This document shows, in pieces, positions 16,045 to 24,362 of a DNA stretch of 64,000 bases (the stretch's first letter is position 1; each line of letters starts with the position of its first letter). The notes below the pieces were generated by a model. It was not told where the DNA came from, did not search any database, and worked only from the letters and a program-made list of their open reading frames with translations. The position numbers were made by a program, and so were the translations under genes. The stretch is from Kribbella aluminosa (GTDB lineage: Bacteria; Actinomycetota; Actinomycetes; Propionibacteriales; Kribbellaceae): the NCBI RefSeq assembly GCF_017876295.1, contig NZ_JAGINT010000002.1, positions 1,922,001-1,986,000 on the forward strand, in the 5' to 3' direction.

Positions 16045-19000
16045 GTGCTGTCCACACCACGATCGAGGCGCATCGGCGTAGCCGCCGTCGCCTCGATCGC
16101 CGTTCTAGGGCTCGGGCTGTCCGCCGCGGGCCAGGCCGTCGCAGGACCACAAGCCGGACCGCCGGCCACCAGGTCGAAGTCGCCGGACCGCAGTGTCACG
16201 CTGATCACCGGCGACCGGGTGACGCTGCTGGGCGGTGACCCGGCGCGCGCGACGATCACGCCCGGCGCCGGCCGGACCAAGGTCGCGTTCAGCTCGTACC
16301 GCGAGCAGAACCACCTGTACGTCGTACCGTCGGACGTCCGCGCGCGTCTGGCCGAGGGGAAGCTCGACAGCCGGCTGTTCGACGTGAACGAGCTGATCAA
16401 GGACGGGTACGACGACCGCTCGAGCAGCACGCTGCCGCTGATCGTCACGTACCGCGGCCAGGCCCAGCAGCGTGCCGCCGTACCGGGGGCGACCGTCGCG
16501 CGTCAGCTCCCGGTGATCAACGGTGCCGCGCTGAAGGTGACCAAGGAAGCCAAGGTGCTGAACAGCGCCGGCATCGACAAGGTCTGGCTGGACGGCAAGC
16601 GCAAGGTCACGCTGGACCAGTCGGTCCCGCAGATCGGCGCGCCGACCGCCTGGCAGGCCGGGTACACCGGCAAGGGCGTCCCGGTCGCGGTCCTGGACAC
16701 CGGCATCGACAAGTCGCACCCGGACCTCGCCACCCAGGTCGTCGGCATGAAGAACTTCACCGACGCCCCGGACGGAGACCACTTCGGCCACGGCACCCAC
16801 GTCGCGTCGACGATCGCCGGTACGGCGGCCGCGTCGAACGGTAAGTACAAGGGCGTCGCCCCGGATGCGCGGCTGTACGACGGCAAGGTCTGCGACGACG
16901 GCGGCAGCTGCCAGGACTCCGCGATCCTGGCCGGGATGGAGTGGGCCGCGAAGGACATCAAGGCGAAGGTCGTGAACCTGAGCCTCGGCGGCACCGACAC
17001 CCCGGGCATCGACCCGCTCGAGGAGGCCGTGAACCGGCTGACCGCCGAGACCGGCACGCTGTTCGTGATCGCGGCCGGCAACGACGGCCCCGGTGCGCGC
17101 ACGATCGGCTCGCCCGGCAGCGCGGACGCCGCGCTCACCGTCGGCGCGGTCGACAAGCAGAACGGGCTGGCCGACTTCTCCAGCCGCGGCCCGCGGATCG
17201 GCGACGGCGCCGTGAAGCCGGACATCAGCGCGCCCGGTGTGTCGATCGTCGCCGCGAAGGCGAAGGACTCGGTGATCGGCGAACCGGTCGGCGACCAGTA
17301 CCTGCGACTCGACGGTACGTCGATGGCGACCCCGCACGTCGCCGGGTCGGCCGCGATCCTCGCGCAGGAGCACCCGAACTGGACGGCCACCGAGCTCAAG
17401 GGCGCGCTGATGGGTTCGGCCAGGCCGGCCGCGGACCAGACCGCGTTCGAGCAGGGCGCCGGCCGGGTGGATGTTGCCAAGGGCATCAAACAGACCGTGA
17501 TCTCGGAGCCCGGCGACCTGTCCTTCGGTACGGCGGCGTGGCCGCACGGCGACGACACCCTGGTCACGAAGACGCTGACGTACCGCAACCTCGGCGACAA
17601 GGCCGTGACGCTCAACCTGGCCGCGACCCTGAACGGTCCGGACGGCGCAGCGGCTCCGGCTGACGCACTGAAGCTGAGCGCGACCACGGTGACGATCCCG
17701 GCCGGCGGCACCGCTGCGGTGCAGGCGACCTCGAACACCAAGCACAACGGCCCGGACGGCTTCTACTCGGGCCGGATCACCGCGACCGGCGGCGATGTCA
17801 GCGTCACCTCCGCGATCGGTCTGGAGAAGGAGAAGGAGAGCTACAACCTCACGCTCAAGGCGATCGGCCCGGACGGCAAGCCGGCCGAGTTCGCCGGTGC
17901 GCTGGTGGGGGTGAACAGCGACCTGTTCCAGTTCCTCGGCGACGGGAGCACCGCGCTCACGCTGCGGCTGGAGAAGGGCGAGTACCTGGCGCAGAACAGC
18001 CAGTTCGTGGAGAAGGCGGACGGCAACTACGCGTCGTACGACCTCGTGCAGCCAGCGGTCCAGCTCACCAAGGACACCACGGTGGTGTTCGACGCACGGG
18101 CGGCGAAGCCGGTGAAGGTGACCGTGCCGCAGGCCGGTGCGCAGGCGGCGCTCGCCGACATCGGGTACGACCGCAGGTCGGCGGACGGTCTGCACAGCTC
18201 CGGCTACTCGGGCCTGCAGTTCGGGTTCGGTGAGAGCTACACCGCACAGGTCGGCTCCGCGGTCCTGCCCCCGCAGCAGTTGACCAGTCATGTGGCGTCG
18301 CAGTGGGCGAAGCCGGACGCGAACGGGAACTTCGGCAACTCGCCGTACCTCGTCGGGCAGGTGAACACCTTCCCGGGCGTGTACCCGACCGGCTTCGTGC
18401 GGGCGGTGAAGCCGAGCGAGCAGGCCGCGGTCCAGCAGACCGTGAACGCCACCAGCGATCGTGCACTCGAGCGCGTCGTGCAGGGCGTCGGGCCGGGCAT
18501 GGGTGGTAGCTGGGCGATCGGCCTGTCGTACGGCAAGGCGCCGCTGACGACGACGCTGTACGCGGACGGCGAGCCGGTCACCTGGCAGAGCGAGTTGGAC
18601 GAGGTCGTTCCGAGTACCGACCCGAACGACCCGTTCCCGCAGACGGTCAGCCGGCTGACCTCGCCGACGAAGTCGTACCGGGCGGGCCGGACGTACCACG
18701 AGCGGTTCAACGCGGCGGCGTTCTCGATCGCGCCCGACCAGGCCATCCGGACGGACGGCAACCTGTACGTGTCCGTGTACGGTCTCGCCGACGCGGACGG
18801 GAACAACGGCGGCATCCTCCCCGACACGGGATCGAGCAAGCTGATCCAGAACGGGAAGGTCGTCGCGGAGTCGCCGTACTTCGGGTACGTCGAGGCGGCC
18901 GGCCTGCCGGCGGCGAAGTCGACGTACACGCTGGAGTCCTCGCAGACGCAGTCGACCAGCCCGTTCGCCACCCGGACCGAGCTGAAGTGGACGTTCAGCT

Positions 19001-19347
19001 CGGCGGCGACCGCGAAGGGGACCCCGCTGCCGTTGCTGGGGATCCGGTACCGGCCGAAGGTCGACGACCACAACCTCGCCGACCGCAAGCCGGTCACGGT
19101 GCTGCCGGTCGTCGTGGATCCGCAGGCCGGGGAACAGTTGCCGGTGATCCGGAAGTTCACCGTCCAGGTGTCCGGTGACGAGGGCAAGACCTGGCACCAC
19201 GCCGCGGTCGTGCCGATCGGGCACGGCCGGTACAAGGCGATCTTCGAAACGCCGGAGGGCCAGAGCATCTCGCTGCGGTCGAAGCTCGCCGACGGTTCGG
19301 GCAATCAAACGGACCTGACCGTAATCAAGGCCTACGTCTTGCGCTGA
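16045..19347 (+). CDS. Secreted S8 family serine peptidase (subtilase)
   Basis: A 1100-residue extracellular protease. Residues 1-35 are a signal peptide (basic STPRSRRIG, then AAVASIAVLGLGLSAAGQAVA). A propeptide-like region leads to the catalytic triad: Asp in VLDTGIDKSHPD (about residue 217), His in HFGHGTHVAS (about 251) and Ser in DGTSMATPHVAG (about 428). About 600 residues of beta-rich C-terminal sequence follow, a size common in Streptomyces-type secreted subtilases. GTG start at 16045 chosen because GGGAGG lies 8 nt upstream. It ends at a terminator shared with mdh. Confidence 0.95.
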   Translation: MLSTPRSRRIGVAAVASIAVLGLGLSAAGQAVAGPQAGPPATRSKSPDRSVTLITGDRVTLLGGDPARATITPGAGRTKVAFSSYREQNHLYVVPSDVRARLAEGKLDSRLFDVNELIKDGYDDRSSSTLPLIVTYRGQAQQRAAVPGATVARQLPVINGAALKVTKEAKVLNSAGIDKVWLDGKRKVTLDQSVPQIGAPTAWQAGYTGKGVPVAVLDTGIDKSHPDLATQVVGMKNFTDAPDGDHFGHGTHVASTIAGTAAASNGKYKGVAPDARLYDGKVCDDGGSCQDSAILAGMEWAAKDIKAKVVNLSLGGTDTPGIDPLEEAVNRLTAETGTLFVIAAGNDGPGARTIGSPGSADAALTVGAVDKQNGLADFSSRGPRIGDGAVKPDISAPGVSIVAAKAKDSVIGEPVGDQYLRLDGTSMATPHVAGSAAILAQEHPNWTATELKGALMGSARPAADQTAFEQGAGRVDVAKGIKQTVISEPGDLSFGTAAWPHGDDTLVTKTLTYRNLGDKAVTLNLAATLNGPDGAAAPADALKLSATTVTIPAGGTAAVQATSNTKHNGPDGFYSGRITATGGDVSVTSAIGLEKEKESYNLTLKAIGPDGKPAEFAGALVGVNSDLFQFLGDGSTALTLRLEKGEYLAQNSQFVEKADGNYASYDLVQPAVQLTKDTTVVFDARAAKPVKVTVPQAGAQAALADIGYDRRSADGLHSSGYSGLQFGFGESYTAQVGSAVLPPQQLTSHVASQWAKPDANGNFGNSPYLVGQVNTFPGVYPTGFVRAVKPSEQAAVQQTVNATSDRALERVVQGVGPGMGGSWAIGLSYGKAPLTTTLYADGEPVTWQSELDEVVPSTDPNDPFPQTVSRLTSPTKSYRAGRTYHERFNAAAFSIAPDQAIRTDGNLYVSVYGLADADGNNGGILPDTGSSKLIQNGKVVAESPYFGYVEAAGLPAAKSTYTLESSQTQSTSPFATRTELKWTFSSAATAKGTPLPLLGIRYRPKVDDHNLADRKPVTVLPVVVDPQAGEQLPVIRKFTVQVSGDEGKTWHHAAVVPIGHGRYKAIFETPEGQSISLRSKLADGSGNQTDLTVIKAYVLR

Positions 19348-19352
19348 GACAG

Positions 19353-19383
19353 ACAGAGGGCCCCGACGAGCGGGGCCCTCTGT
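19353..19383. terminator. Bidirectional terminator between subtilase and mdh
   Basis: CAGAGGGCCCCG (19354-19365) and CGGGGCCCTCTG (19371-19382) form a perfect stem, with one further A-T pair outside and a 5-nt loop. It lies between two convergent stops. Confidence 0.9.
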
Positions 19384-19396
19384 GTCAGGTGCTGGT

Positions 19397-20389
19397 TCAG
19401 CCGATCAGGCCGAGGTCCTTCACCGCGTCGCGCTCCTCGCCGAGCTCGGCGGTCGAGGCGTCGATCTTGCCGCGGGAGAACTCGTTGATCTCCAGGCCCT
19501 GGACGATCTCCCAGTTGCCGTCCTTCGTGGTCACCGGGAACGAGGAGATCAGGCCCTCCGGGACGTCGTACGAGCCGTCGGAGACGACCGCCATCGAGGT
19601 CCAGTCGCCCTCGGCCGTGCCCTTCAGCCAGTCGCGGGTGTGGTCGATGGTGGCGGCCGCGGCGGAGGCGGCCGAGGACGCGCCCCGGGCCTCGATGATC
19701 GCGGCGCCGCGCTTCTGCACCGTCGGCAGGAAGTCGCTCTCCAGCCAGGCCTGGTCGTTCACGACCTCGGCGGCGTTCTTGCCGGCCACCTCGGCGTGGA
19801 AGATGTCCGGGTACTGCGTCGCGGAGTGGTTGCCCCAGATCGTCATCCGCTTCAGGTCGGTGACGTGCACGCCGGCCTTCTTCGCCAGCTGCGCCAGCGC
19901 CCGGTTGTGGTCAAGGCGGGTCAGCGCCGAGAACCGCTCGGCCGGGATGTCCGGCGCGTTGCTCTTCGCGATCAGCGCGTTGGTGTTCGCCGGGTTGCCG
20001 GTGACGGTGATCCGGATGTCGTCCGCGGCGTGGTCGTTCAGCGCCTTGCCCTGACCGGTGAAGATCGCGCCGTTCGCCTCGAGCAGGTCGCCGCGCTCCA
20101 TACCCTTCGTCCGCGGCCGCGCACCCACCAGCAGCGCGACGTTGACGCCGTCGAAGACCTTGTTCGGGTCGTCGCCGATCTCGATCCCGGCCAGCGTCGG
20201 GAACGCGCTGTCGTCGAGCTCCATCACGACGCCCTCGAGCGCCTTCAGCGCCGGGGTGATCTCCAGCAGCCGCAGCTCCACCGGGGTGTCGGGCCCGAGC
20301 AGCGCACCGCTTGCGATCCGGAACAGCAGGCTGTAACCGATATTCCCCGCGGCCCCGGTAACGGCCACCTTCACCGGTGTAGTGCTCAC
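19397..20389 (-). CDS. mdh: Malate dehydrogenase (NAD)
   Basis: Oxidises malate to oxaloacetate in the TCA cycle. The 330-residue length fits the LDH-like MDH type found in actinobacteria. Seen: nucleotide-binding VAVTGAAGNIGYSLLFRIA (residues 8-26), substrate-binding NPANTNALIA and ALTRLDHNRALAQLA, and catalytic His in IWGNHSATQYPD. GTG start with AGGAG 6 nt upstream. Confidence 0.97.
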   Translation of the reverse strand: MSTTPVKVAVTGAAGNIGYSLLFRIASGALLGPDTPVELRLLEITPALKALEGVVMELDDSAFPTLAGIEIGDDPNKVFDGVNVALLVGARPRTKGMERGDLLEANGAIFTGQGKALNDHAADDIRITVTGNPANTNALIAKSNAPDIPAERFSALTRLDHNRALAQLAKKAGVHVTDLKRMTIWGNHSATQYPDIFHAEVAGKNAAEVVNDQAWLESDFLPTVQKRGAAIIEARGASSAASAAAATIDHTRDWLKGTAEGDWTSMAVVSDGSYDVPEGLISSFPVTTKDGNWEIVQGLEINEFSRGKIDASTAELGEERDAVKDLGLIG

Positions 20390-20522
20390 GACTCGCTCCT
20401 AGCTCATCAGATTGTGTGCTTCGGACGCTAGCAAGCCGCGTCCTCGGTACCAACGCTGGGGGCGGGCGATTACCTCACATCCCGATGGATCGTTCACCGA
20501 TCGGTCATCCGGCGACGACTTC

Positions 20523-21272
20523 GTGATCATCAGGCACCGGGGCGCGTCCGGGTACCGGCCCGAGCACACGCTGGCGTCGTACGAGCTGGCCGCCCCGATG
20601 GGTGCCGACTTCATCGAGCCGGACCTGGTCACCACCAAGGACGACGTGCTGGTCACCCGGCACGAGCCGGAGATCTGCGGTACGACGGACGTCGCGAACC
20701 ACCCGGAGTTCGAGGACCGGAAGAAGACCAAGCTGCTGGACGGCGTCGCCACGACCGGCTGGTTCACCGAGGACTTCACGCTGGCCGAGCTGAAGACGCT
20801 GCGCGCGGTCGAGCGGATCCCGGCGGTCCGGCAGCACAACACGGTGTTCAACGGGCGGTACCAGATCCCGACCTTCCAGGAGGTGATCGACCTGTCGAAG
20901 CGCCTGCCCAAGGAGCTCGGCCGGCCGATCGGCATCTACCCCGAGACCAAGCACCCGACGTACTTCCGCGCACAGGGACTCCCGCTCGAGCCTGAGCTGC
21001 TGGTGCAGCTGACCAGCGCGCCGTACGACTTCGTGGTCTCCGGCGACAAGCGCACGTACGCCGACATCGTCAGCGCGGCCGGGCTGGTCGTGCATCCGTA
21101 CACGTTCCGGGTCGAGAACACCTTCCTGCCGGCCGACTTCCGCAGCTCGGCGGTCGCCTCGGACTCGGGCGACCTGCTCGGCGAGATCGCGGCGTACCGG
21201 AAGGCCGGGATCGACGGCCTGTACACCGACAACACCGACATCGCCGTAGCCGAGGAGAAGGAAGCCCGCTAG
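20523..21272 (+). CDS. GlpQ-like glycerophosphodiester phosphodiesterase, internally shortened
   Basis: A protein of about 249 residues from the GTG at 20523. GDPD landmarks are present: IIRHRGASGYRPEHTLASYE with catalytic His-Arg, then GADFIEPDLV, and GIYPETKHPTYF. Compared with GlpQ-type enzymes there are two in-frame gaps of roughly 40 residues each: one between PLEPELL and VQLTSAPYDFV (where the family has its QSF motif), another between TYADIVS and AAGLVVHPYTF (where the family has YADGIGP). There is no signal peptide, although GlpQ homologues are often secreted. An upstream in-frame start at 20412 is possible. Activity is doubtful. Confidence 0.75.
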   Translation: MIIRHRGASGYRPEHTLASYELAAPMGADFIEPDLVTTKDDVLVTRHEPEICGTTDVANHPEFEDRKKTKLLDGVATTGWFTEDFTLAELKTLRAVERIPAVRQHNTVFNGRYQIPTFQEVIDLSKRLPKELGRPIGIYPETKHPTYFRAQGLPLEPELLVQLTSAPYDFVVSGDKRTYADIVSAAGLVVHPYTFRVENTFLPADFRSSAVASDSGDLLGEIAAYRKAGIDGLYTDNTDIAVAEEKEAR

Positions 21273-21376
21273 TCCGACCCACCGTGTCGTCGTCCGCCAC
21301 CGGATTCCGGGCGGCCGGGCTCGCTGGACGTGGGGCTTGGTGGTCCTGGGCCCGCTGGTCCTGGAAGGATGGTTGT

Positions 21377-22183
21377 GTGGAGCGGCGGACAGGATCAGGG
21401 CTGGCGAGTGTCGAGGCGGAGCAGGACGGGACGTTCGTACTGCGCATCGACGGGTCGCCGCAGTCGCAGGTCGACCTGGCCGATCCGAGCCACCTGTCGT
21501 TCGAGTACATGCGCCGGATCGGCGACGTCGTGGACGCGATCGCGCCACGACGTCAGCCGATCGCGGTGCTGCACATCGGCGGCGCCGCGCTGAGCCTCCC
21601 GCGGTACGTCGCGGCGACCCGTCCGCGCTCCCGGCAGATCGTGCTCGAACCGGACGAGGACCTGACCGAATTCGTCCGCGAGGCGCTGCCGCTGCCCAAA
21701 CGCTCCGGGATCAAGGTCCGCCCGGTCACGGGGCGGGCCGGGATCACCGAGCTGTACGACGACTCGATGGACCTGATGATCCTGGACGCCTTCGAACACG
21801 AGGCAGTCCCGTCGAACCTGGTGACAGCGGAGTTCTTCGGCGAATGCGCCCGGGTACTGCGGCCGACCGGCGTACTGGTCGCCAACCTGATCGACGGCCA
21901 GGCCGGGCTGCCCTTCGTCCGCCGTACCGCAGCCACCGTCCTGTCGGCGATCGGCCCCGGCGTAGCCCTAGCCGAACGCAAAATCCTCCGCGGCAAAGGC
22001 TTCGGCAACGTCATCCTGCTCGCCTCCCCCCACTCCCTACCAGACCTCACCGCCCCCGGCCGCCACGCCCAGCCCCCCTACGACGTCACGCCCCTCCAAG
22101 ACCTAGCCGGCAAAGCCACCCCCCTCACCGACACCGAACCCTTCACCACCCCCCGCGCCCCCGCCTCAATCTTCCGCACCTGA
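21377..22183 (+). CDS. Spermidine synthase-like SAM-dependent protein
   Basis: A 268-residue Rossmann-fold protein of the spermidine synthase superfamily. Seen: PIAVLHIGGAALSLPRYVAA (motif I region), QIVLEPDEDLTEFVRE (acidic loop), and DLMILDAFEHEAVPSNLVTAEFF. Actinobacterial members often lack the aminopropyltransferase residues, so polyamine synthesis is not implied. GTG start at 21377, with GGAAGG 8-9 nt upstream. The last 70 codons are unusually C-rich on this strand, continuing into the intergenic region to about 22270. Confidence 0.8.
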   Translation: MERRTGSGLASVEAEQDGTFVLRIDGSPQSQVDLADPSHLSFEYMRRIGDVVDAIAPRRQPIAVLHIGGAALSLPRYVAATRPRSRQIVLEPDEDLTEFVREALPLPKRSGIKVRPVTGRAGITELYDDSMDLMILDAFEHEAVPSNLVTAEFFGECARVLRPTGVLVANLIDGQAGLPFVRRTAATVLSAIGPGVALAERKILRGKGFGNVILLASPHSLPDLTAPGRHAQPPYDVTPLQDLAGKATPLTDTEPFTTPRAPASIFRT

Positions 22184-22344
22184 ACCCCAGCCCGAAACCC
22201 CCGCCGGCACCATCCAACGGCCCCGCCCCCCGCCCATCGACCGTCACCGCCAACGACTGGCCCGCCGCTCAACGACTGACCCCTCCGCTCGGCGGCAGGC
22301 CTGCCCGCACGTCAGCCGGCGTACGGAGTCGGGTGGTCAGGCGG

Positions 22345-22875
22345 TCAACGGGTTGTGGTTCGGGCTGGTTCGCTGGCGCTCAGCCTGTCCAGGGTTCGGG
22401 CGACGGCGGTGCGTTCTTCCGCGGTGGCGCCGACCGTGCGGACCAGGTGGTCGAGGCGGTCTCGGCCGGGTGCGCGGGTGCCTCGGAGCCAGGCCTGGAT
22501 TGTTGCCCGGGGAATCCCGGTCTCCTGCTCGAGGGCCCGCAACGAGCGCGGCTGCGCGAGCGCCGCAACAGCTGCCCCCAGCTGCTCGAGCGACTCAGCC
22601 TTGTCCAGCAAGCTGACGACGTCGCGCGGATCGCGGCTCGCCTCGTCCCAGCGCCGTCGCCAGACCGGCATCAGGTCCGCGGGTACCCCACATCCCCCGA
22701 GGAACGCCGCCGCCACCTCCCACGTCGGCAACTGCTTCCCGCTGGTGGCGCGGATCAGATGCGGATGCGAGTAGTGCGCCCGCTGCGCCAACTCGCGATA
22801 CGTCACCGCCGCATGCCGCCGTACCCGTTGCAAGGCCGCTGCGAACCCCTCGACATCCTGCACGTGATCAAACAT
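22345..22875 (-). CDS. XRE-type helix-turn-helix protein with two HTH regions
   Basis: A 176-residue protein. An N-terminal HTH is near residues 10-50 (ALQRVRRHAAVTYRELAQRA ... HLIRATSGKQLPTWEVAAAFL), as in actinobacterial XRE regulators. A second HTH-like segment is near residues 105-150 (RSLRALEQETGIPRATIQAWL). Two TCAACA repeats with 10-bp spacing lie directly over its start (22879-22894), an arrangement suiting autoregulation. Divergent from the MOSC gene by 46 nt. Confidence 0.85.
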   Translation of the reverse strand: MFDHVQDVEGFAAALQRVRRHAAVTYRELAQRAHYSHPHLIRATSGKQLPTWEVAAAFLGGCGVPADLMPVWRRRWDEASRDPRDVVSLLDKAESLEQLGAAVAALAQPRSLRALEQETGIPRATIQAWLRGTRAPGRDRLDHLVRTVGATAEERTAVARTLDRLSASEPARTTTR

Positions 22876-22878
22876 AAC

Positions 22879-22894
22879 TCAACACGTTTCAACA
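22879..22894. promoter_or_regulatory. Direct-repeat operator candidate at the XRE promoter
   Basis: TCAACA occurs at 22879-22884 and 22889-22894, one helical turn apart, immediately upstream of the XRE start and within the MOSC promoter region. Confidence 0.4.
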
Positions 22895-22921
22895 GATCAA
22901 GCGCCAGTTACCCTTGGGGAC

Positions 22922-23782
22922 GTGTCTGTCGCAAAGGTCGCCGCCCTCACCTACTACCCGGTGAAGGGACTCGCCGGGATCCCCGTCGAATCCGCCGAGC
23001 TCGGCCCCACCGGCCTCCTGAACGACCGCCTCTTCATGCTGGTCGAACCCGACGGCACCTTCCTCAGCCAACGCAAACTCCCGGCGATGGCGACACTGCG
23101 AGCCTCCTTGGCCGGCGACGTACTCCGGCTCTCCGCCCCGAACGCCCCCGACCTCGAACTCACCGTCCGGTACGACGGGAAGCGCCGCGACGTCAGCCTG
23201 TTCGGCAAGTGGTTCGGGCAGGGCGTCGTACAGGATCCGGACGCCGACGCCTGGTTCACCGAACGCCTTGGTACGCCGACCGCCCTCGTCCGCGTCACCC
23301 CCGAACACGAACGCCCCGGCTGGGGCGCCCACCGCGGCCTGACCGGGTACGGCGACGCGCACGCGCTGATGATCACGTCCCAGTCCTCCCTCGACGGCCT
23401 CAACGCCCGCATCCTCGAGCACGGCGGCACCGCAATACCGATGAACCGCTTCCGCCCCAACCTCGTCATCTCCGGCTGGCCCGAACCGCACACCGAGGAC
23501 AAGATCCTCCGAATCACCGCCGGCACCGCCACGATCGGCTACTCCGCCCGCGGCATCCGCTGCGCCGTACCGACCGTGGACCAGTCAACCGGCACCAGGT
23601 CCGGCCCCGAACCGACACGAACCCTCGCAACGTACCGCCGCGAACCCACGTACGGCGGCGGCGTCAGCTTCGGCATCAAAGCCGCAGTACTTGCCCCCGG
23701 CAACATCCAGGTAGGCGACGAAGTCACCGTCCACGAATGGATCCCACCCAACACCGACCCCGCCGAACCAACCACCCGCTAG
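22922..23782 (+). CDS. MOSC domain protein (YcbX-like)
   Basis: A 286-residue protein: an N-terminal MOSC beta-barrel domain (ALTYYPVKGLAGIPVESAEL) followed by the MOSC domain with MNRFRPNLVISGWPE and the conserved Cys in RGIRCAVPTVDQSTG, which binds molybdenum cofactor. Family members reduce N-hydroxylated compounds or sulfurate Moco; which applies here is unknown. GTG start at 22922, with TACCCT 7 nt upstream (leaderless). Confidence 0.9.
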   Translation: MSVAKVAALTYYPVKGLAGIPVESAELGPTGLLNDRLFMLVEPDGTFLSQRKLPAMATLRASLAGDVLRLSAPNAPDLELTVRYDGKRRDVSLFGKWFGQGVVQDPDADAWFTERLGTPTALVRVTPEHERPGWGAHRGLTGYGDAHALMITSQSSLDGLNARILEHGGTAIPMNRFRPNLVISGWPEPHTEDKILRITAGTATIGYSARGIRCAVPTVDQSTGTRSGPEPTRTLATYRREPTYGGGVSFGIKAAVLAPGNIQVGDEVTVHEWIPPNTDPAEPTTR

Positions 23783-24362
23783 ACCTGACAACCCCCGCAA
23801 ACAACTGACAGCCAAGGCCCTACCCGAGACAAGCCCGGCCACACCAGCCCTATACGCGAGCGGCAACCGGCGAAAGGGCCAACAGCCACGCGGCGACCTG
23901 GAGAAGAGCCGACAGGTGGTACTGCCCTAGGCCGGGCCGATGAGCACCCATCCGACGAACCGCCAACAACCGAGCAGCTCCCGGTAGCGCTGCCAGCTGC
24001 CACGGGATAGCACGGACAACCGAGCAACCACCTGGGAATGCTGGCAAACACGAGGTGCTACCTGCGGCAGGCGGGCGCAAGGCGGGGTGCTACCTGGGCG
24101 GGGGGAGCAGGCGGGGTGCTACCTGGGCGGGGGAGCATGCGGGGTGCTACCTGGGGAAGCGGGGGAACGGGTGGGGTGGTGCGACCTGGGGAAGCGGGGA
24201 ACAGGTGGGTACTGCCTGGAACGGGCTGACAGGTGAGCAGCTACCCGTGGAAGAGCTGACGAACGTGCAGGCTCAGCCGGCCAGCCGACCGCGGCCCTGC
24301 CGGGACAACCTGCTTCTTCCCGCGCGGTGGTAGCTGGAGGGCCGGGGCGGGTGGCGCGACGG
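23783..24362. other. Gene-free region with imperfect tandem repeats
   Basis: 580 nt between the MOSC gene and the HNH gene. The first 270 nt show no structure I can assign. From 24052 to about 24260 there are imperfect tandem repeats (separate entry). The open frames here encode only repeat-derived GCYLG/GATW peptides and do not look real. Confidence 0.65.
24052..24265. repeat. Imperfect 28-35 bp tandem repeats
   Basis: About seven units, each containing a form of GGTGCTACCTGGG followed by a G-rich stretch. The best units are 24082-24110, 24111-24138 and 24139-24169; later ones decay. A related GGTGGTAGCTGG occurs at about 24326 and GGTGGTAGTTGG at 8211 and 8296. Confidence 0.65.

Noticed and set aside
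24055..24333. 92-residue frame with GCYLG/GATW repeats
   Set aside because: Made only by the tandem repeats; no family likeness and the repeat unit length is not a multiple of three throughout.
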